The notes: a model not told the origin generated them from the sequence alone. DNA of 35,841 nt from Escherichia albertii NBRC 107761 = DSM 17582 (GCF_000759775.1 NZ_BBMY01000008.1:1-35841); one strand, 5' to 3'. Shown: positions 8,955 to 19,809, counted from the stretch's first letter. A program made the numbers and translations.

Positions 8955-10465
8955 TCTTTCAATCCCAGACGTTTCGCCAGCCGATGCAGGTTGGCGACGT
9001 CGGTTTCCAGCATCCGCGCGCTGGCGGCCCAGTTGTGATGATTTTGTGCCAGTGCCTGGCGAATGGTTTCACGCTGGAACTCTTCTGTCGCTTCACGCAG
9101 GTTTTGCTTAACGACGGGCATTGTCATCACTTCTGGCGACGGCAACGTCACCTCAGGAAAAGCAAAATGTTGCGCCTCAAGAACCACTTCATCGCCGCTG
9201 CGGGTCGCTCTCGCCAGCACCACCGCCCGATGAATAGCATGTTCCAGTTCGCGCACGTTCCCCGGAAAACTGTAATGTTGCAGTAAATTTTGCGCACTGG
9301 CACTTAACACCACGCGGGAAAGCCCCAGCCGCAGACGACACTGCTCGCAAAAATACCCCGCCAGCAGAATGACGTCATCGCCCCGCTCACGCAGCGGCGG
9401 CACTGAAAGCGGAAAGACGCTCAGACGATGGAACAAGTCGGCGCGAAATCGCCCTGCATGCACCTCTTCGCGTAAGTCACGGTTAGTCGCCGCCAGCACG
9501 CGCACATCCACGCGCAAACTACGGTCATCGCCAACGCGCTGAATATCGCCATACTGCAACACCCGCAGTAGCTTGGCCTGCAATGCCAACGACAATTCGC
9601 CAATCTCATCCAGAAACAGCGTGCCGTTATCCGCCATTTCAAACTTCCCACTGCGGTTACTGATAGCGCCAGTAAACGCCCCTTTCACATGCCCGAACAG
9701 TTCACTTTCCGCCACGCTTTCCGGCAGTGCGGCACAGTTGAGATAGACCAGCGGATTCACCGCCCGCGGCGAGGCTTCATGAATCGCTTTCGCCACCAGC
9801 TCCTTACCGGTTCCCGTCTCACCGCTGATTAAAACGTTGAGATCGGACGCCGCTACAATCTCAATCTCTTTTTTCAACTGCATCATGCCAGGGGACAAAC
9901 CAATCATCTGCGTCGCTTTCACGGCTTCAAACGGCGCGGCATGACCCAGCAGCATATTCTGACTTTCCAGTTGTTCAATCAGCAACGCATTGCTTAACGC
10001 CCCCGCCGCCAGCGCGGCAATCAGCCGTAACTCTTCATCGCTGAAAACATCAAACTGATCGGGCTGCATCCCGTCCAGCGTCAATGCGCCGATCAGGTTT
10101 TGCCCGGCAAACAACGGCAAACCAACGCAGGCATGAACTTTCAGACTCTCCTGTCCGGGAATCAAACCGTCATAGGGATCGGGCAATTCGCTATCTGCGG
10201 GAAAGCGTACCACGTCCCCGGCGCGGGCAATCGCTTCCAGCCGCGGATGACCTTCCAGCGCAAAGCGCCTGCCGAGCACATCTTTCGCCAGCCCGTCGAT
10301 GGCGAGCGGAATAAACTGCCGCGAGTCGTAACGCAACAACGCGGACGCATCACACTCCAGCACCTGACGCAACGTGGTGATCAGGCGCTGAAAACGATCC
10401 TGATGACCAATCCCGCGCTGCAATTCGATGGCGATATTCGCCAGCACATCAACGGAAAAACTCAT
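8951..10465 (-). CDS. norR: nitric oxide-sensing transcription activator NorR
   Basis: Sigma-54-dependent activator of norVW, triggered when NO binds a mononuclear iron in its GAF domain. It has 504 residues. The GAF domain fills about 1-170, with iron-ligand candidates in [11 protein letters not shown] (His and Cys near 111-113) and [11 protein letters not shown]. The AAA+ domain has Walker A GETGTGKE near 216-223, GAFTGA near 266-271 for sigma-54 contact, [11 protein letters not shown] as Walker B, and the [11 protein letters not shown] segment. A Fis-type helix-turn-helix ([24 protein letters not shown]) ends the protein. It is divergent from norV, with three NorR boxes in the shared intergenic region. 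Confidence 0.96.
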   Translation of the reverse strand: MSFSVDVLANIAIELQRGIGHQDRFQRLITTLRQVLECDASALLRYDSRQFIPLAIDGLAKDVLGRRFALEGHPRLEAIARAGDVVRFPADSELPDPYDGLIPGQESLKVHACVGLPLFAGQNLIGALTLDGMQPDQFDVFSDEELRLIAALAAGALSNALLIEQLESQNMLLGHAAPFEAVKATQMIGLSPGMMQLKKEIEIVAASDLNVLISGETGTGKELVAKAIHEASPRAVNPLVYLNCAALPESVAESELFGHVKGAFTGAISNRSGKFEMADNGTLFLDEIGELSLALQAKLLRVLQYGDIQRVGDDRSLRVDVRVLAATNRDLREEVHAGRFRADLFHRLSVFPLSVPPLRERGDDVILLAGYFCEQCRLRLGLSRVVLSASAQNLLQHYSFPGNVRELEHAIHRAVVLARATRSGDEVVLEAQHFAFPEVTLPSPEVMTMPVVKQNLREATEEFQRETIRQALAQNHHNWAASARMLETDVANLHRLAKRLGLKD

Positions 10466-10477
10466 CTTTGCCTCACT

Positions 10478-10533
10478 GTCAATTTGACTACAGATATTGT
10501 CATATCGACCATTCTATTGATAGTCATTTTGAC
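10478..10533. promoter_or_regulatory. three NorR enhancer boxes
   Basis: Three copies of the GT-N7-AC motif: GTCAATTTGAC (10478-10488), GTCATATCGAC (10499-10509) and GTCATTTTGAC (10523-10533), with starts 21 and 24 bases apart. E. coli NorR needs three such sites to assemble its hexamer and activate norVW. The third is a perfect match to the known core. The boxes lie next to the norR start, so they could also mediate autoregulation. An A/T-rich stretch (10535-10588) separates them from the norV promoter and would help DNA bending. Confidence 0.88.
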
Positions 10534-10588
10534 TACCAATTAATGAGCATAAATTAATTTATTATTTAAAAACAATTAGATAAAAAAT

Positions 10589-10604
10589 TGGCACGCAATC
10601 TGCA
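10589..10604 (+). promoter_or_regulatory. sigma-54 promoter of norVW
   Basis: TGGCAC-N5-CTGCA, with the invariant GG and GC dinucleotides correctly spaced for -24/-12. It lies 48 bases before the norV ATG and about 55 bases downstream of the last NorR box. Confidence 0.88.
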
Positions 10605-10651
10605 ATCAGCAAGACATCTTTTTAGAACACGCTGAATAAATTGAGGTTGCT

Positions 10652-12091
10652 ATGTCTATTGTGGTGAAAAATAACATTCATTGGGTGGGTCAACGTGACT
10701 GGGAAGTACGCGATTTTCACGGCACGGAATATAAAACGCTGCGCGGCAGCAGCTACAACAGCTACCTCATCCGCGAAGAAAAAAACGTGCTGATCGACAC
10801 CGTCGACCATAAATTCAGCCGCGAATTTGTGCAGAATCTGCGTAATGAAATCGATCTGGCGGATATCGATTTCATCGTGATTAATCATGCAGAAGAAGAC
10901 CACGCCGGGGCGCTGACCGAACTGATGGCGCAAATTCCCGATACGCCGATCTACTGTACAGCCAACGCTATCGACTCGATAAATGGTCATCACCATCACC
11001 CTGAGTGGAATTTCAACGTGGTAAAAACCGGCGACACGCTGGATATCGGTAACGGCAAACAGCTCATTTTTGTCGAAACGCCGATGCTGCACTGGCCGGA
11101 CAGCATGATGACTTACCTGACAGGCGATGCGGTACTGTTCAGCAACGATGCTTTCGGTCAGCACTACTGCGACGAACATCTGTTCAACGATGAAGTGGAT
11201 CAGACCGAACTTTTCGAACAGTGCCAACGTTACTACGCCAATATCCTGACGCCGTTCAGCCGCCTGGTAACGCCGAAAATCAACGAGATTCTGGGCTTTA
11301 ACTTGCCAGTCGATATGATAGCGACCTCTCACGGCGTGGTATGGCGCGATAACCCGACGCAAATTGTCGAGTTGTACCTGAAATGGGCGGCGGATTATCA
11401 GGAAGACAGGATCACCATTTTCTACGACACCATGTCGAATAATACCCGCATGATGGCCGATGCTATCGCCCAGGGGATTACGGAAACCGACCCACGCGTA
11501 GCGGTGAAAATCTTCAACGTTGCCCGAAGCGATAAAAACGAAATCCTAACCAATGTCTTCCGCTCAAAAGGCGTGCTGGTCGGTACTTCCACCATGAATA
11601 ACGTAATGATGCCGAAAATCGCCGGGCTGGTGGAGGAGATGACCGGATTGCGCTTTCGTAACAAACGCGCCAGTGCTTTCGGCTCTCACGGCTGGAGCGG
11701 CGGTGCAGTTGACCGTCTTTCTACGCGTTTGCAGGATGCTGGTTTCGAAATGTCACTCAGCCTGAAAGCCAAATGGCGACCGGACCAGGACGCACTGGAA
11801 TTATGTCGTGAACACGGTCGTGAAATCGCCCGTCAGTGGGCGCTCACGCCGCTGCCGCAGAACACCGTGAATACGGTGGTTAAAGAAGAAACCTGCGCCA
11901 CCACAACGGCTGATCTCGGCCCTCGGATGCAATGCAGCGTCTGCCAGTGGATTTACGATCCGGCAAAAGGCGAGCCAATGCAGGGCGTCGCACCAGGAAC
12001 GCCGTGGAGTGAAGTCCCGGATAACTTCCTGTGCCCGGAATGTTCCCTCGGCAAAGATGTCTTTGATGAACTGGCATCGGAGGCAAAATGA
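10652..12091 (+). CDS. norV: anaerobic nitric oxide reductase flavorubredoxin NorV
   Basis: Reduces NO to nitrous oxide in the cytoplasm under anaerobic conditions. It has 479 residues in three domains. A metallo-beta-lactamase-like diiron domain (about 1-250) contains HAEEDHAGA near 79-87, with further ligands in the LHWPDSM and [11 protein letters not shown] segments. A flavodoxin domain (about 254-393) begins [16 protein letters not shown] and binds FMN. A C-terminal rubredoxin has CSVCQWIYD and CPEC knuckles (about 423-475). All domains look intact; some E. coli, notably O157, carry a truncated norV, which is not the case here. It is transcribed from the NorR-dependent promoter and overlaps norW by four bases. 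Confidence 0.97.
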   Translation: MSIVVKNNIHWVGQRDWEVRDFHGTEYKTLRGSSYNSYLIREEKNVLIDTVDHKFSREFVQNLRNEIDLADIDFIVINHAEEDHAGALTELMAQIPDTPIYCTANAIDSINGHHHHPEWNFNVVKTGDTLDIGNGKQLIFVETPMLHWPDSMMTYLTGDAVLFSNDAFGQHYCDEHLFNDEVDQTELFEQCQRYYANILTPFSRLVTPKINEILGFNLPVDMIATSHGVVWRDNPTQIVELYLKWAADYQEDRITIFYDTMSNNTRMMADAIAQGITETDPRVAVKIFNVARSDKNEILTNVFRSKGVLVGTSTMNNVMMPKIAGLVEEMTGLRFRNKRASAFGSHGWSGGAVDRLSTRLQDAGFEMSLSLKAKWRPDQDALELCREHGREIARQWALTPLPQNTVNTVVKEETCATTTADLGPRMQCSVCQWIYDPAKGEPMQGVAPGTPWSEVPDNFLCPECSLGKDVFDELASEAK

Positions 12092-13221
12092 GCAACGGCA
12101 TTGTGATCATTGGTTCGGGCTTCGCCGCCCGCCAACTGGTGAAAAATATTCGCAAACAGGACGCCAGTATTCCATTAACCCTGATTGCCGCCGACAGCAT
12201 GGACGAGTACAACAAACCAGACCTCAGTCATGTGATCAGTCAGGGGCAACGTGCCGACGATTTGACCCGCCAGACAGCAGGTGAATTTGCCGAACAGTTC
12301 AATCTGCGCCTGTTTCCACACACCTGGGTGACAGATATTGATGCCGAAGCCCATATGGTGAAAAGCCAGAATAATCAGTGGCAGTACGACAAGTTAGTGC
12401 TGGCAACCGGTGCCAGCGCCTTTGTCCCGCCGGTGCCCGGGCATGAGTTAATGCTGACGTTAAATAGTCAGCAAGAGTACAGGGCCTGTGAAACACAACT
12501 GCAGGAAGCGCAACGTGTGTTGATTGTCGGCGGTGGTTTGATTGGTAGCGAACTGGCGATGGATTTTTGTCGGGCTGGAAAAGCGGTCACGCTAATCGAC
12601 AACGCTGCCAGTATTCTGGCGTCGTTAATGCCACCGGAAGTCAGCAGCCGCTTGCAGCATCGGTTGACGGAGATGGGCGTTCATCTGCTGTTGAAATCTC
12701 AGTTATTAGAGCTGGAAAAAACAGACACTGGTATTCAGGCAACGCTGGACCGCCAGCGCAGCATCGAAGTGGATACGGTAATTGCCGCCACCGGACTGCG
12801 CCCGGAAACCGCCCTGGCACGACGCGCCGGGCTGACGATTAATCGCGGCGTTTGCGTCGATAGTTATCTGCAAACCAGTAATGCCGAGATTTACGCACTG
12901 GGCGATTGCGCGGAAATTAACGGTCAGGTATTGCCGTTCCTCCAGCCGATTCAACTTAGCGCGATGGTGCTGGCAAAAAATCTTCTCGGCAATAACACAC
13001 CGCTGAAACTTCCCGCCATGCTGGTAAAAATCAAAACGCCGGAGTTACCGCTGCATCTGGCAGGAGAAACCCAGCGTCAGGATTTACGCTGGCAGATTAA
13101 TACCGAACGCCAGGGAATGGTGGCGCGCGGCGTTGACGATACCGACCAGCTTCGCGCCTTTGTGGTCAGTGAGGATCGGATGAAAGAGGCGTTTGGATTG
13201 TTGAAAACATTGCTGGTGTAG
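12088..13221 (+). CDS. norW: NADH:flavorubredoxin reductase NorW
   Basis: FAD-dependent oxidoreductase that passes electrons from NADH to the rubredoxin domain of NorV. It has 377 residues. The FAD-binding GxGxxA motif is [17 protein letters not shown] near the N-terminus, the NAD-binding [10 protein letters not shown] lies near 148-157, and the second FAD contact is [13 protein letters not shown] near 270. Its ATG overlaps the norV TGA, which implies translational coupling. It is followed by a REP array with no clear separate terminator. Confidence 0.96.
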   Translation: MSNGIVIIGSGFAARQLVKNIRKQDASIPLTLIAADSMDEYNKPDLSHVISQGQRADDLTRQTAGEFAEQFNLRLFPHTWVTDIDAEAHMVKSQNNQWQYDKLVLATGASAFVPPVPGHELMLTLNSQQEYRACETQLQEAQRVLIVGGGLIGSELAMDFCRAGKAVTLIDNAASILASLMPPEVSSRLQHRLTEMGVHLLLKSQLLELEKTDTGIQATLDRQRSIEVDTVIAATGLRPETALARRAGLTINRGVCVDSYLQTSNAEIYALGDCAEINGQVLPFLQPIQLSAMVLAKNLLGNNTPLKLPAMLVKIKTPELPLHLAGETQRQDLRWQINTERQGMVARGVDDTDQLRAFVVSEDRMKEAFGLLKTLLV

Positions 13222-13230
13222 GCGCAATGT

Positions 13231-13518
<288 letters not shown>

Positions 13519-13541
13519 ATAGTGTCCAAATGCAACAGGTT

Positions 13542-15794
13542 TTATCCGTTCTGGACTTCCCCCGCCCCCCAACGCGCCGCAGCAATAACCCCCTGCCCCA
13601 GAGACAATCCACCATCGCCCGCCGGTAAACTCTGCGGGAAGAGCAACGTAAAATCAGCAAGATAATGCGCCAGACGTGCACGCAGCAAACGGTTATGAAT
13701 AACTCCGCCGCTGAACACCAGCGTAGTGATACCCCGCATCGTGGCTTGCTCACGCATCATCACGGCAAAACCCTGCGCCAGCGCATCATGGAACGCCCAC
13801 GCGCGTTGATTAACCGGAGCCGACCAGTTCAGCCACTGCTGCCAGAAAGTGGCGAGATCCAGTTGATTGTCCACCAGCGGCATCGTCACCGGATGCGTCA
13901 CTCCGTGGCACGAAGTCGCCAGCGCCTCCAGAGCACAAGCCGCTTCACCTTCATAACTTAACGTCACTGGCGCACAGCCCAGTGCCGCCGCTACGGCATC
14001 AAACAAACGCCCGCACGATGACGCCAGCGGCGCATTGATTCCACGCTCAATGGCCCGCGCCAGCACGCTCCAGTTTTGCTGTTGCACACTCGCCGTTTCA
14101 GGGTAGCTCTGCCACTCCGGCACAAAGCGCAGACACTGTGTCAGCAGGTTACGCCACGGCTGCTTTGCAGCCAGATCGCCACCAGCAAGCGCCACCGCAG
14201 GCAAGCCGCCCAGGTGCTCGCATTCACGATAGTTCACCCGCAGGCACTCGCCGCCCCACAACGCGCCGTTCTCCCCCATCCCAATACCGTCGAGTGTCAA
14301 AGCAATGACATCTCCACCATCCAAAGGCCAGTGGTGTTCTGCCAGACACGCCGCCGCGTGGGCATGATGATGCAGCACCGTTTGTGTCGGCAGATTCATC
14401 TCGCTTGCCCACTGGCTGGAGACATAGCCCGGGTGCGCGTCATGCACAACGAATTGCGGAGTGAAATCATAGATGTTTTGCATCAGGCGTAACGCTTCGC
14501 GCCACTGCATCTGGATGCCATCATCACTTAAATCGCCCAAATGCTGACTCAACACCGCTTGTTCACCGCGTACCAGGCAGAAGGTATTTTTTAAATCCGC
14601 GCCAAGACACAGCACAGGCGGGACATTTTTAAAGCCCGGAGGTAAAGCCAGCGCGTCCGGTACATACCCTCGCGAACGGCGCAGCATTTCGCCGCTTTTG
14701 CTCACCACCGAATCATCCATCCGCTGCACGATGTCGCGGTTATGCAATAAAAATCCGTCGGCGATGCCCTGCAAATCTTCCAGTGCCTGTTCGTTGCTGA
14801 TAGCCGGTGGTTTACCGCTCAGGTTGCCGGAAGTCATCACCAACGGGCATTGCAATTCCTGTAACAGCAAATGCTGGAGCGGGTTCGCAGGCAACATCAC
14901 CCCGACTTCGTTAAGACCAGGAGCGATATCGTCACACAATTCAGGAACGTATTTTTTATCCACCAGCACAATCGGCGCGGCAGGCGTGTTGAGTAACTGA
15001 AACGCAGCCTCCGGTAAACCTTCTGCCGTTGGCAACATAACCGCCAGCGGTTTCGCCGGGCGATGTTTGCGCGCCCGAAGTGTCGCCACCGCGTTACTGT
15101 TACGTGCATCGCAGGCGAGATGGAATCCGCCAATCCCTTTGATGGCGACAATGTTGCCCATTTTTAACTGTGCGATAGCTGCCTGTAATGCCGCCTCTTG
15201 TTCCGCATGTTCACCATGACTTACCCATTCAAGATGCGGGCCACACTCCGGGCAGGCCACCGGTTGGGCATGAAAGCGACGATCGAGCGGGTCACGGTAC
15301 TCTTTATCACAGGCCGGACACAGCGGAAACGCCGCCATCACGGTAAACGGGCGGTCATAAGGCATCGCGCGAATAATGGTGAAACGCGGGCCACAGTGGG
15401 TACAGTTGATAAACGGATAACGATAACGCCGCTCGCCAGGGGTATTCATTTCGGCAAGACAAGCAGGGCAAGTGGCGGCATCGGGAACAATTTGCGTATT
15501 CATGGCGCCACCTGCACTCTGGCGGATAGTGAAATCAGCGGGAGGTTGCGCCCAGATAAACGGCTCACGCTCGACGCTATCAATACGCGCCAGCGGTGGG
15601 CAATGCTGATGTAGTTGGGCAAGAAACGTTTCCGGGTCTTCCAGCAGCCGAACTTCCACGCCATCGCCGTCATTACAGACATCGCCGTGAAGATTTAATT
15701 GCTGTGCCAGTTGCCAGACAAACGGACGAAAACCGACGCCCTGCACTTTGCCACGAATACGCAGTTGGACACCGCAAGATGTGTTTTTTGCCAT
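13542..15794 (-). CDS. hypF: hydrogenase maturation carbamoyltransferase HypF
   Basis: Uses carbamoyl phosphate and ATP to load a carbamoyl group onto the C-terminal cysteine of HypE, the source of the CN ligands of NiFe centres. It has 750 residues. The N-terminal acylphosphatase domain contains [19 protein letters not shown]. Two zinc fingers follow (CPACLAEM...CTHCGPRF and CPACDKEY...CPECGPH, about 109-185), then a YrdC-like domain ([13 protein letters not shown]) and a Kae1-like domain with the metal site [15 protein letters not shown] near 475-490. The start at 15794 gives [11 protein letters not shown]; an in-frame extension of 24 residues upstream looks non-coding and contains REP-like sequence. 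It is the second gene of the hydN-hypF operon under FhlA and sigma-54. Confidence 0.96.
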   Translation of the reverse strand: MAKNTSCGVQLRIRGKVQGVGFRPFVWQLAQQLNLHGDVCNDGDGVEVRLLEDPETFLAQLHQHCPPLARIDSVEREPFIWAQPPADFTIRQSAGGAMNTQIVPDAATCPACLAEMNTPGERRYRYPFINCTHCGPRFTIIRAMPYDRPFTVMAAFPLCPACDKEYRDPLDRRFHAQPVACPECGPHLEWVSHGEHAEQEAALQAAIAQLKMGNIVAIKGIGGFHLACDARNSNAVATLRARKHRPAKPLAVMLPTAEGLPEAAFQLLNTPAAPIVLVDKKYVPELCDDIAPGLNEVGVMLPANPLQHLLLQELQCPLVMTSGNLSGKPPAISNEQALEDLQGIADGFLLHNRDIVQRMDDSVVSKSGEMLRRSRGYVPDALALPPGFKNVPPVLCLGADLKNTFCLVRGEQAVLSQHLGDLSDDGIQMQWREALRLMQNIYDFTPQFVVHDAHPGYVSSQWASEMNLPTQTVLHHHAHAAACLAEHHWPLDGGDVIALTLDGIGMGENGALWGGECLRVNYRECEHLGGLPAVALAGGDLAAKQPWRNLLTQCLRFVPEWQSYPETASVQQQNWSVLARAIERGINAPLASSCGRLFDAVAAALGCAPVTLSYEGEAACALEALATSCHGVTHPVTMPLVDNQLDLATFWQQWLNWSAPVNQRAWAFHDALAQGFAVMMREQATMRGITTLVFSGGVIHNRLLRARLAHYLADFTLLFPQSLPAGDGGLSLGQGVIAAARWGAGEVQNG

Positions 15795-15830
15795 TGAGTT
15801 ATTCCCGCCATCATGAATTGCGTAACCCGC

Positions 15831-15861
15831 CCAGCCGGACACGAGCGCGTCGCATCCGGCA
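15831..15861. repeat. single REP-like element between hydN and hypF
   Basis: Minus-strand TGCCGGATGCGACGCG followed by a short loop and GTCCGGCTGG, the imperfect palindrome of a REP unit. It sits in the 152-base hydN-hypF gap and may set the mRNA ratio of the two genes. Confidence 0.55.
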
Positions 15862-15946
15862 GTCACAGGTCGGCGATACCGCCCGCCCCGTATTCTACGA
15901 ATATTTGCGGGAATTCCTTTGATGCCAGAACAGTTCTGTAAGATTT

Positions 15947-16474
15947 TTAGAACATCAGCGCCGTGCGACGGCGTTTTTCTGCGCTCAATTGTTCAAGTTT
16001 ATTACGATCGACACAAATCAGCGCATGGGTCGGGCAAGCCGCCATACATGCCGGGCCTTCTTCACGATGGTTACATAAGTCGCATTTATTGGCCTCTGCT
16101 TTGTCGGCACGTACATTCAACCCCGCGCCGCTATTGCGAATCACCGGACGCACCACCACTTCCATCGCGCCATACGGGCAAGCCACAACGCAGGTTTTGC
16201 AACCAATGCAACGTTCCTGCATCACATGAACAAACCCTTTATCACGGCTGATAGCACCATTCGGGCAGACGTTAGCGCACGGTGCATCTTCACACTGACG
16301 GCAGACTGTCGCCGTGGAAATGTTTACACCTTTAATGACATGGATTCGCGGTAAAAATGTTTCCGGGGTCAGCGATGCGCAATCCTGATTTTCCTGATGA
16401 GAAACCACGCACGCCACTTCACAAGTACGGCAACCAATACATTTGCTCGCGTCAGCAATGATGAAACGGTTCAT
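15947..16474 (-). CDS. hydN: electron transport iron-sulfur protein HydN
   Basis: Four-cluster ferredoxin-like protein linked to formate dehydrogenase H activity; its exact electron partner is not fully settled in the literature. It has 175 residues with cysteine groups [11 protein letters not shown] (near 12-22), [14 protein letters not shown] (near 57-70), [12 protein letters not shown] (near 89-100) and [18 protein letters not shown] (near 130-147), consistent with four [4Fe-4S] clusters. I chose the ATG at 16474, with GGAG six bases upstream, over the TTG one codon earlier. It is the promoter-proximal gene of hydN-hypF and resembles HycB in layout. Confidence 0.95.
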   Translation of the reverse strand: MNRFIIADASKCIGCRTCEVACVVSHQENQDCASLTPETFLPRIHVIKGVNISTATVCRQCEDAPCANVCPNGAISRDKGFVHVMQERCIGCKTCVVACPYGAMEVVVRPVIRNSGAGLNVRADKAEANKCDLCNHREEGPACMAACPTHALICVDRNKLEQLSAEKRRRTALMF

Positions 16475-16510
16475 CAAATTCTCCAGCTATGACAGTTAAT
16501 GCGCCGATAC

Positions 16511-16527
16511 ATTCATAAATCATGCCA
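16511..16527 (-). promoter_or_regulatory. probable sigma-54 promoter of hydN-hypF, non-canonical -12
   Basis: On the minus strand: TGGCAT-N5-ATGAAT. The -24 box is good, but the -12 box has GA where GC is the rule. It lies 36 bases before the hydN start and about 60 bases downstream of an FhlA-type inverted repeat. hydN is a known FhlA/sigma-54 target in E. coli, so I keep it despite the deviation. Confidence 0.6.
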
Positions 16528-16583
16528 GTTTTTAACTTATTATTATTTAAGGAAAATATTTTTCCACAATACGACCATAGCGA

Positions 16584-16609
16584 TGTCATCGACACAAGTG
16601 ACGATGACA
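16584..16609. promoter_or_regulatory. FhlA upstream box of hydN
   Basis: Inverted repeat TGTCATCGACA (16584-16594), CAAG, TGACGATGACA (16599-16609). The same TGTCATnnCGACA words occur upstream of hypA and between hycA and hycB. It is the activator site for the hydN promoter by position and similarity. The gene-free span 16475-16823 holds the promoter, this box, and the REP pair at 16730-16808. Confidence 0.7.
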
Positions 16610-16729
16610 TGTGATGACAGTATTTATCGTAGTAAGGCAGAGATAATCCGTTTTCTGATGAATGTTTTATCGTTGCCAGCATAAAAAGTAATTGCCAGTA
16701 ATGGGGAAAATTTAGAGTAAACAACTCTA

Positions 16730-16808
16730 CCGGATGCGGCGGGAACGCCTTATCCGGCCTACACATTTCACGAACCAGGTAGGTCCGATAAGCGTAGCGC
16801 ATCGGGCA
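16730..16808. repeat. REP pair (BIME)
   Basis: Two oppositely oriented REP units: 16730-16762 (CCGGATGCGGCGGGAACGCC, then TTATCCGGCCTAC) and 16779-16808 (GTAGGTCCGATAAGCG...GCATCGGGCA). They lie just past the end of the frameshifted gene at 16824-17596. Confidence 0.85.
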
Positions 16809-16823
16809 ATTTAGCGTTTGCCA

Positions 16824-17596
16824 TCAGTTCTGATTCACCCCATCAAGCACATCGCCCTTTATTAAACAACGCTGTGTCAGCGCCAGATCTTTCGCTTGCG
16901 GGTTACGTCCGGCGACAGGTTTAATGACAAGTTTACGGTTGGAGGTATAGGTAAAACGCGTGAGTGCGGGATAGCTTAACTTGCCAAACCAGCCATGAAC
17001 ACGCTGCCATTTGGCCTCTTTTACCTGATACAAACTGGTTATCCAGTAACCGGAATCAAACTGCATGTCCAGCAATTGCGAGTGACCATTGCCTTGTAAA
17101 TCAAGCAAATCATCAACGCCAGTTTCGTTTGCGGTGTAAAAACCATCGACCTGGAAAACACACGGGCGACCTTGCTGATTAAAGGTCATCAGGATTAAAA
17201 ACGAGGAAGGCGCCAGCCCGTTTCCCGAAACTCCTCGCCAGATAACCAAATCCTGAATGCCATTACGATCGAGGTCAGCACGGTAAAATTGCGCATTACC
17301 CGCCATATTTTGCAGCACACCCACAGGCACAAACCAGGATTTACCGGCACGGTCTTTGCGGTTAATTGCCAGTAATCCTCTTCATTTGGCATCTTCTCAA
17401 GCGTTACGCCAGCAACGCCCACTTTTCTAAAATGCCAGTTTTGATCGGCATCATAAGGCAGGGTTAAAAGAGGTTTCAGCGACCGTTTATGAGCGTATTC
17501 GCTGTCGCTCATCGGCAGATACTCGGTAAAACCTGTGGCCTGCGCAGGCAGCACAAAGCCCAATAAAAAAGCGCACATCCCTGTCCTGATTTTCAA
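16824..17596 (-). pseudogene. frameshifted gene for a secreted protein of unknown function
   Basis: Two overlapping frames together make one protein of about 257 residues. The first (from 17596) begins MKIRTGMCAFLLGFVLPAQA, a clear signal peptide with likely cleavage after AQA, and runs through GFTEYLPMSDSEYAHKRS to YWQLT at about 17360. There a single missing base moves the reading to the next frame, which continues RKDRAGKSWFVPVGVLQNMAG to the stop at 16824. The second part has acidic loops DLDRNGIQDLVIW and DLQGNGHSQLLDMQF, resembling VCBS/FG-GAP calcium-binding repeats. A periplasmic or surface protein is likely; I do not recognise the family. It occupies the place of the asc operon of E. 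coli K-12. Apart from the one shift the frame is clean, so the mutation is recent or a sequencing error. Confidence 0.7.
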
Positions 17597-17620
17597 TTCC
17601 CTGAATTCCTTAATGAAGAA

Positions 17621-18091
17621 CTACTCTTCTTCCACCGCTAACTGCACGAAGCCGCCATTTCCTTCCCAGCCTTCCAGCCGCTGATACACCGTTTCCACCG
17701 CATCTTTAACCGGCTGAGTCATCGGGTAGTAAAAGCCGACGATATCCGGCTGAATGCCGAGGAAAATCACTTCACCAACGTCTTCTTTCAACTGGTCGAT
17801 AAGGTAGTTCAACGGCATGTTATGGGTAGTCATCATAAACATCTCGGCGATGTCATCCGGGTCGATAATGTGGATCTCGCCGGGGTTTAGCCCCATATCC
17901 GTGGCGTCGACAATCAGCAGCCGTGTCGGACTCAATTCGCGGATGGCGACGATGTCGTTTTCCGGCGCGCTACCGCCGTCAATCACCACCCAGTTACCTT
18001 TCGGCGCGGCGGCGCACTTTTCCGCCAGCAGCGGGCCTGCGCCATCATCGCCCATCATGCTATTGCCAACACAGAGTAAAACGTCAGTCAC
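17621..18091 (-). CDS. hycI: hydrogenase 3 maturation endopeptidase HycI
   Basis: Removes the 32-residue C-terminal extension of HycE after nickel insertion, cutting after the arginine of the DPCxxCxxR motif. It has 156 residues of the HyaD/HybD/HycI fold. VGNSMMGDDGAGPLLAEK contains the nickel-sensing Asp near 16, VDATDMGLNPGE the Asp near 62, and MTTHNMPLNYL the His near 90. It overlaps the end of hycH by eight bases and is the last gene of the hyc operon. Confidence 0.95.
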   Translation of the reverse strand: MTDVLLCVGNSMMGDDGAGPLLAEKCAAAPKGNWVVIDGGSAPENDIVAIRELSPTRLLIVDATDMGLNPGEIHIIDPDDIAEMFMMTTHNMPLNYLIDQLKEDVGEVIFLGIQPDIVGFYYPMTQPVKDAVETVYQRLEGWEGNGGFVQLAVEEE

Positions 18092-18494
18092 GCAGTCTCC
18101 TCACCATCAAATAGATGGCGTTTTCCTGATGAATATCATGCAGCATACTTAACAGCATTGTACTCCATTCCTTCTGCTGCGAAGTTTGCGCTGCCCGGGC
18201 TTTGTCGAATGCATTGGCCAGCATCGGCACATGGTTAATGTCGATGACGATCTCACCGTATTTCGGCACGCCTTCCATTTTACGGCGGGCTTCACTGCCC
18301 GCCTCCAGTGTCGCAATCCATGCCAGATATTCATCCCACGGGCAGGTGAGCGCCGCCTCCAGGCAATCGATAACCCCAAGGTGGTGACCAATCGCCAGGC
18401 TGTAATAGACCACCTGCTGCGCCTCGGCGGGCGTGGCATCGTTCTCATCAATAAATTTACGGCTCAGTTGACTGAACACCACCTTTTCACTCAT
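18084..18494 (-). CDS. hycH: formate hydrogenlyase maturation protein HycH
   Basis: A 136-residue cytoplasmic protein needed for HycE maturation, probably acting on a precursor form of the large subunit; it is not a structural subunit. The sequence [20 protein letters not shown] and the [14 protein letters not shown] segment match the HycH family as I know it. It has no metal-binding motif. It overlaps hycG by four bases and hycI by eight, which implies coupled translation. Confidence 0.93.
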   Translation of the reverse strand: MSEKVVFSQLSRKFIDENDATPAEAQQVVYYSLAIGHHLGVIDCLEAALTCPWDEYLAWIATLEAGSEARRKMEGVPKYGEIVIDINHVPMLANAFDKARAAQTSQQKEWSTMLLSMLHDIHQENAIYLMVRRLRD

Positions 18495-19258
18495 CGAATA
18501 CGCGCCTCTTCAACAACATGATTCAGATGGCTGACAATCTCGCTCAGACGTGGATCGTTCTCCGCCTCCAGCCAGCGTGCAACCTGCTCTTCGCCCTGGC
18601 TTAACTGCGTCAGGAAGTCATCGGCAATCTGGCGACCATAACGATAACCCGCCAGGCGGCGTGCTTCGCGATCCACTTTCACACGCAGCGGCTGCACCAT
18701 ATCAGGATGCAGAATGTCTGCCGGCAGCTCATCCTGTTCACCGGGTCCACGAGCGTGAATTTTCTGCTCCAGCAGACCGAGCGCCATCGCAAAGCCGTAC
18801 AGCGTGGCGGCAGGCGTTGGCGGGCACCCCGGAATGTAGACATCCACCGGGACGATTTTATCTGTACCGCCCCACACGCAGTAGAGATCGTGGAAGATCC
18901 CACCGCTGTTGCCGCAGGCACCGTAGGAGATACAAATTTTAGGGTCCGGCGCGGACTGCCACGCACGCAGCGCAGGGGATCGCATTGCACGGGTGACCGC
19001 GCCGGTAAACAGTAAAATATCCGCATGACGCGGAGACGGAACGACTTTAATGCCGAAGCGTTCTGCATCGAAAAGCGGCGAAAGCGTGGCGAAAATTTCG
19101 ATTTCGCAGCCGTTGCAGCCACCGCAGTCCACGCGGTAAACGTAGGCAGAACGTTTGATTTTTTTCAGTAACGACGCCTTCATGCTGGCGATGGATTCAT
19201 CCACCGTCATCGGGACCGGAATGCCGTTGGCGTCACGGGGGCCTAATAAATTACTCAT
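18491..19258 (-). CDS. hycG: formate hydrogenlyase small subunit HycG
   Basis: The NuoB-like electron-transfer subunit of hydrogenase 3, carrying the [4Fe-4S] cluster nearest the NiFe site. It has 255 residues. The cluster cysteines are in [17 protein letters not shown] (near 43-55), [14 protein letters not shown] (near 112-119) and [16 protein letters not shown] (near 145). It lacks the long signal peptide of uptake hydrogenase small subunits, as expected for a cytoplasm-facing enzyme. It shares its first base with the last base of hycF. Confidence 0.96.
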   Translation of the reverse strand: MSNLLGPRDANGIPVPMTVDESIASMKASLLKKIKRSAYVYRVDCGGCNGCEIEIFATLSPLFDAERFGIKVVPSPRHADILLFTGAVTRAMRSPALRAWQSAPDPKICISYGACGNSGGIFHDLYCVWGGTDKIVPVDVYIPGCPPTPAATLYGFAMALGLLEQKIHARGPGEQDELPADILHPDMVQPLRVKVDREARRLAGYRYGRQIADDFLTQLSQGEEQVARWLEAENDPRLSEIVSHLNHVVEEARIR

Positions 19259-19800
19259 CAGATGGCCTCTTTCATATGGCGAGTCAGTTCAATACGGTCG
19301 GACGGCACCAGGCATTTCTGGCGCTTACATTCCGGGCAAGTCTCAAAGCTTTCGCGGTGGTTTTCCGCGCGGCTGTCACCGTTGTGCTTAAGCAGCGCAA
19401 TGGCGTAGTCGATCTCTTTCTGGACGGCGAAAGGACGATTGCAGACGCGGCAGTTGCACAGCGCGAAGCGGGACTGTTGCAGGAAATCTTCTTTCTTCCA
19501 CACCGCCAGTTCGTACTCTTGCGACAGTTTGATCGCCGCTGTCGGGCAGACTTCTTCGCAGCGCCCACAGAAGATGCAGCGCCCAAGGTCAAACTGCCAC
19601 GCCAGCTCACCAGTGGCGAGGTCGGTTTCAACCGTTAAGGCGTTTGACGGGCAGGCATTGACGCAGGCCGCACAGCCAATGCACTGCTGCGGGTTCTGCT
19701 CTGGCTTACCACGGAAGTTTTTATCAACCGCAATCGGCTCCAGCGGATAAGACGAAGTCGCCGTGCCGGTTTTGATGACTTTTTTGATAAAGGTAAACAT
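19258..19800 (-). CDS. hycF: formate hydrogenlyase iron-sulfur subunit HycF
   Basis: NuoI-like subunit with two [4Fe-4S] clusters that links HycB to HycG. It has 180 residues. The cluster motifs are [12 protein letters not shown] (near 41-52) and [12 protein letters not shown] (near 75-86). The C-terminal part has two further CxxC pairs, [10 protein letters not shown] and CPECKRQKC, that could bind an additional metal. It lies 9 bases downstream of hycE and overlaps hycG by one base. Confidence 0.95.
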   Translation of the reverse strand: MFTFIKKVIKTGTATSSYPLEPIAVDKNFRGKPEQNPQQCIGCAACVNACPSNALTVETDLATGELAWQFDLGRCIFCGRCEEVCPTAAIKLSQEYELAVWKKEDFLQQSRFALCNCRVCNRPFAVQKEIDYAIALLKHNGDSRAENHRESFETCPECKRQKCLVPSDRIELTRHMKEAI

Positions 19801-19809
19801 GGCGATTCC

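Noticed and set aside
10622-11362. A 246-codon minus-strand frame opposite norV
   Set aside because: Covers the norV 5' half and would end at the sigma-54 promoter region; no domain is seen and the norV frame is certain.
15795-15866. 24-residue N-terminal extension of HypF
   Set aside because: The extension covers REP-like sequence, lacks a good ribosome site and precedes the well-known [11 protein letters not shown] start.
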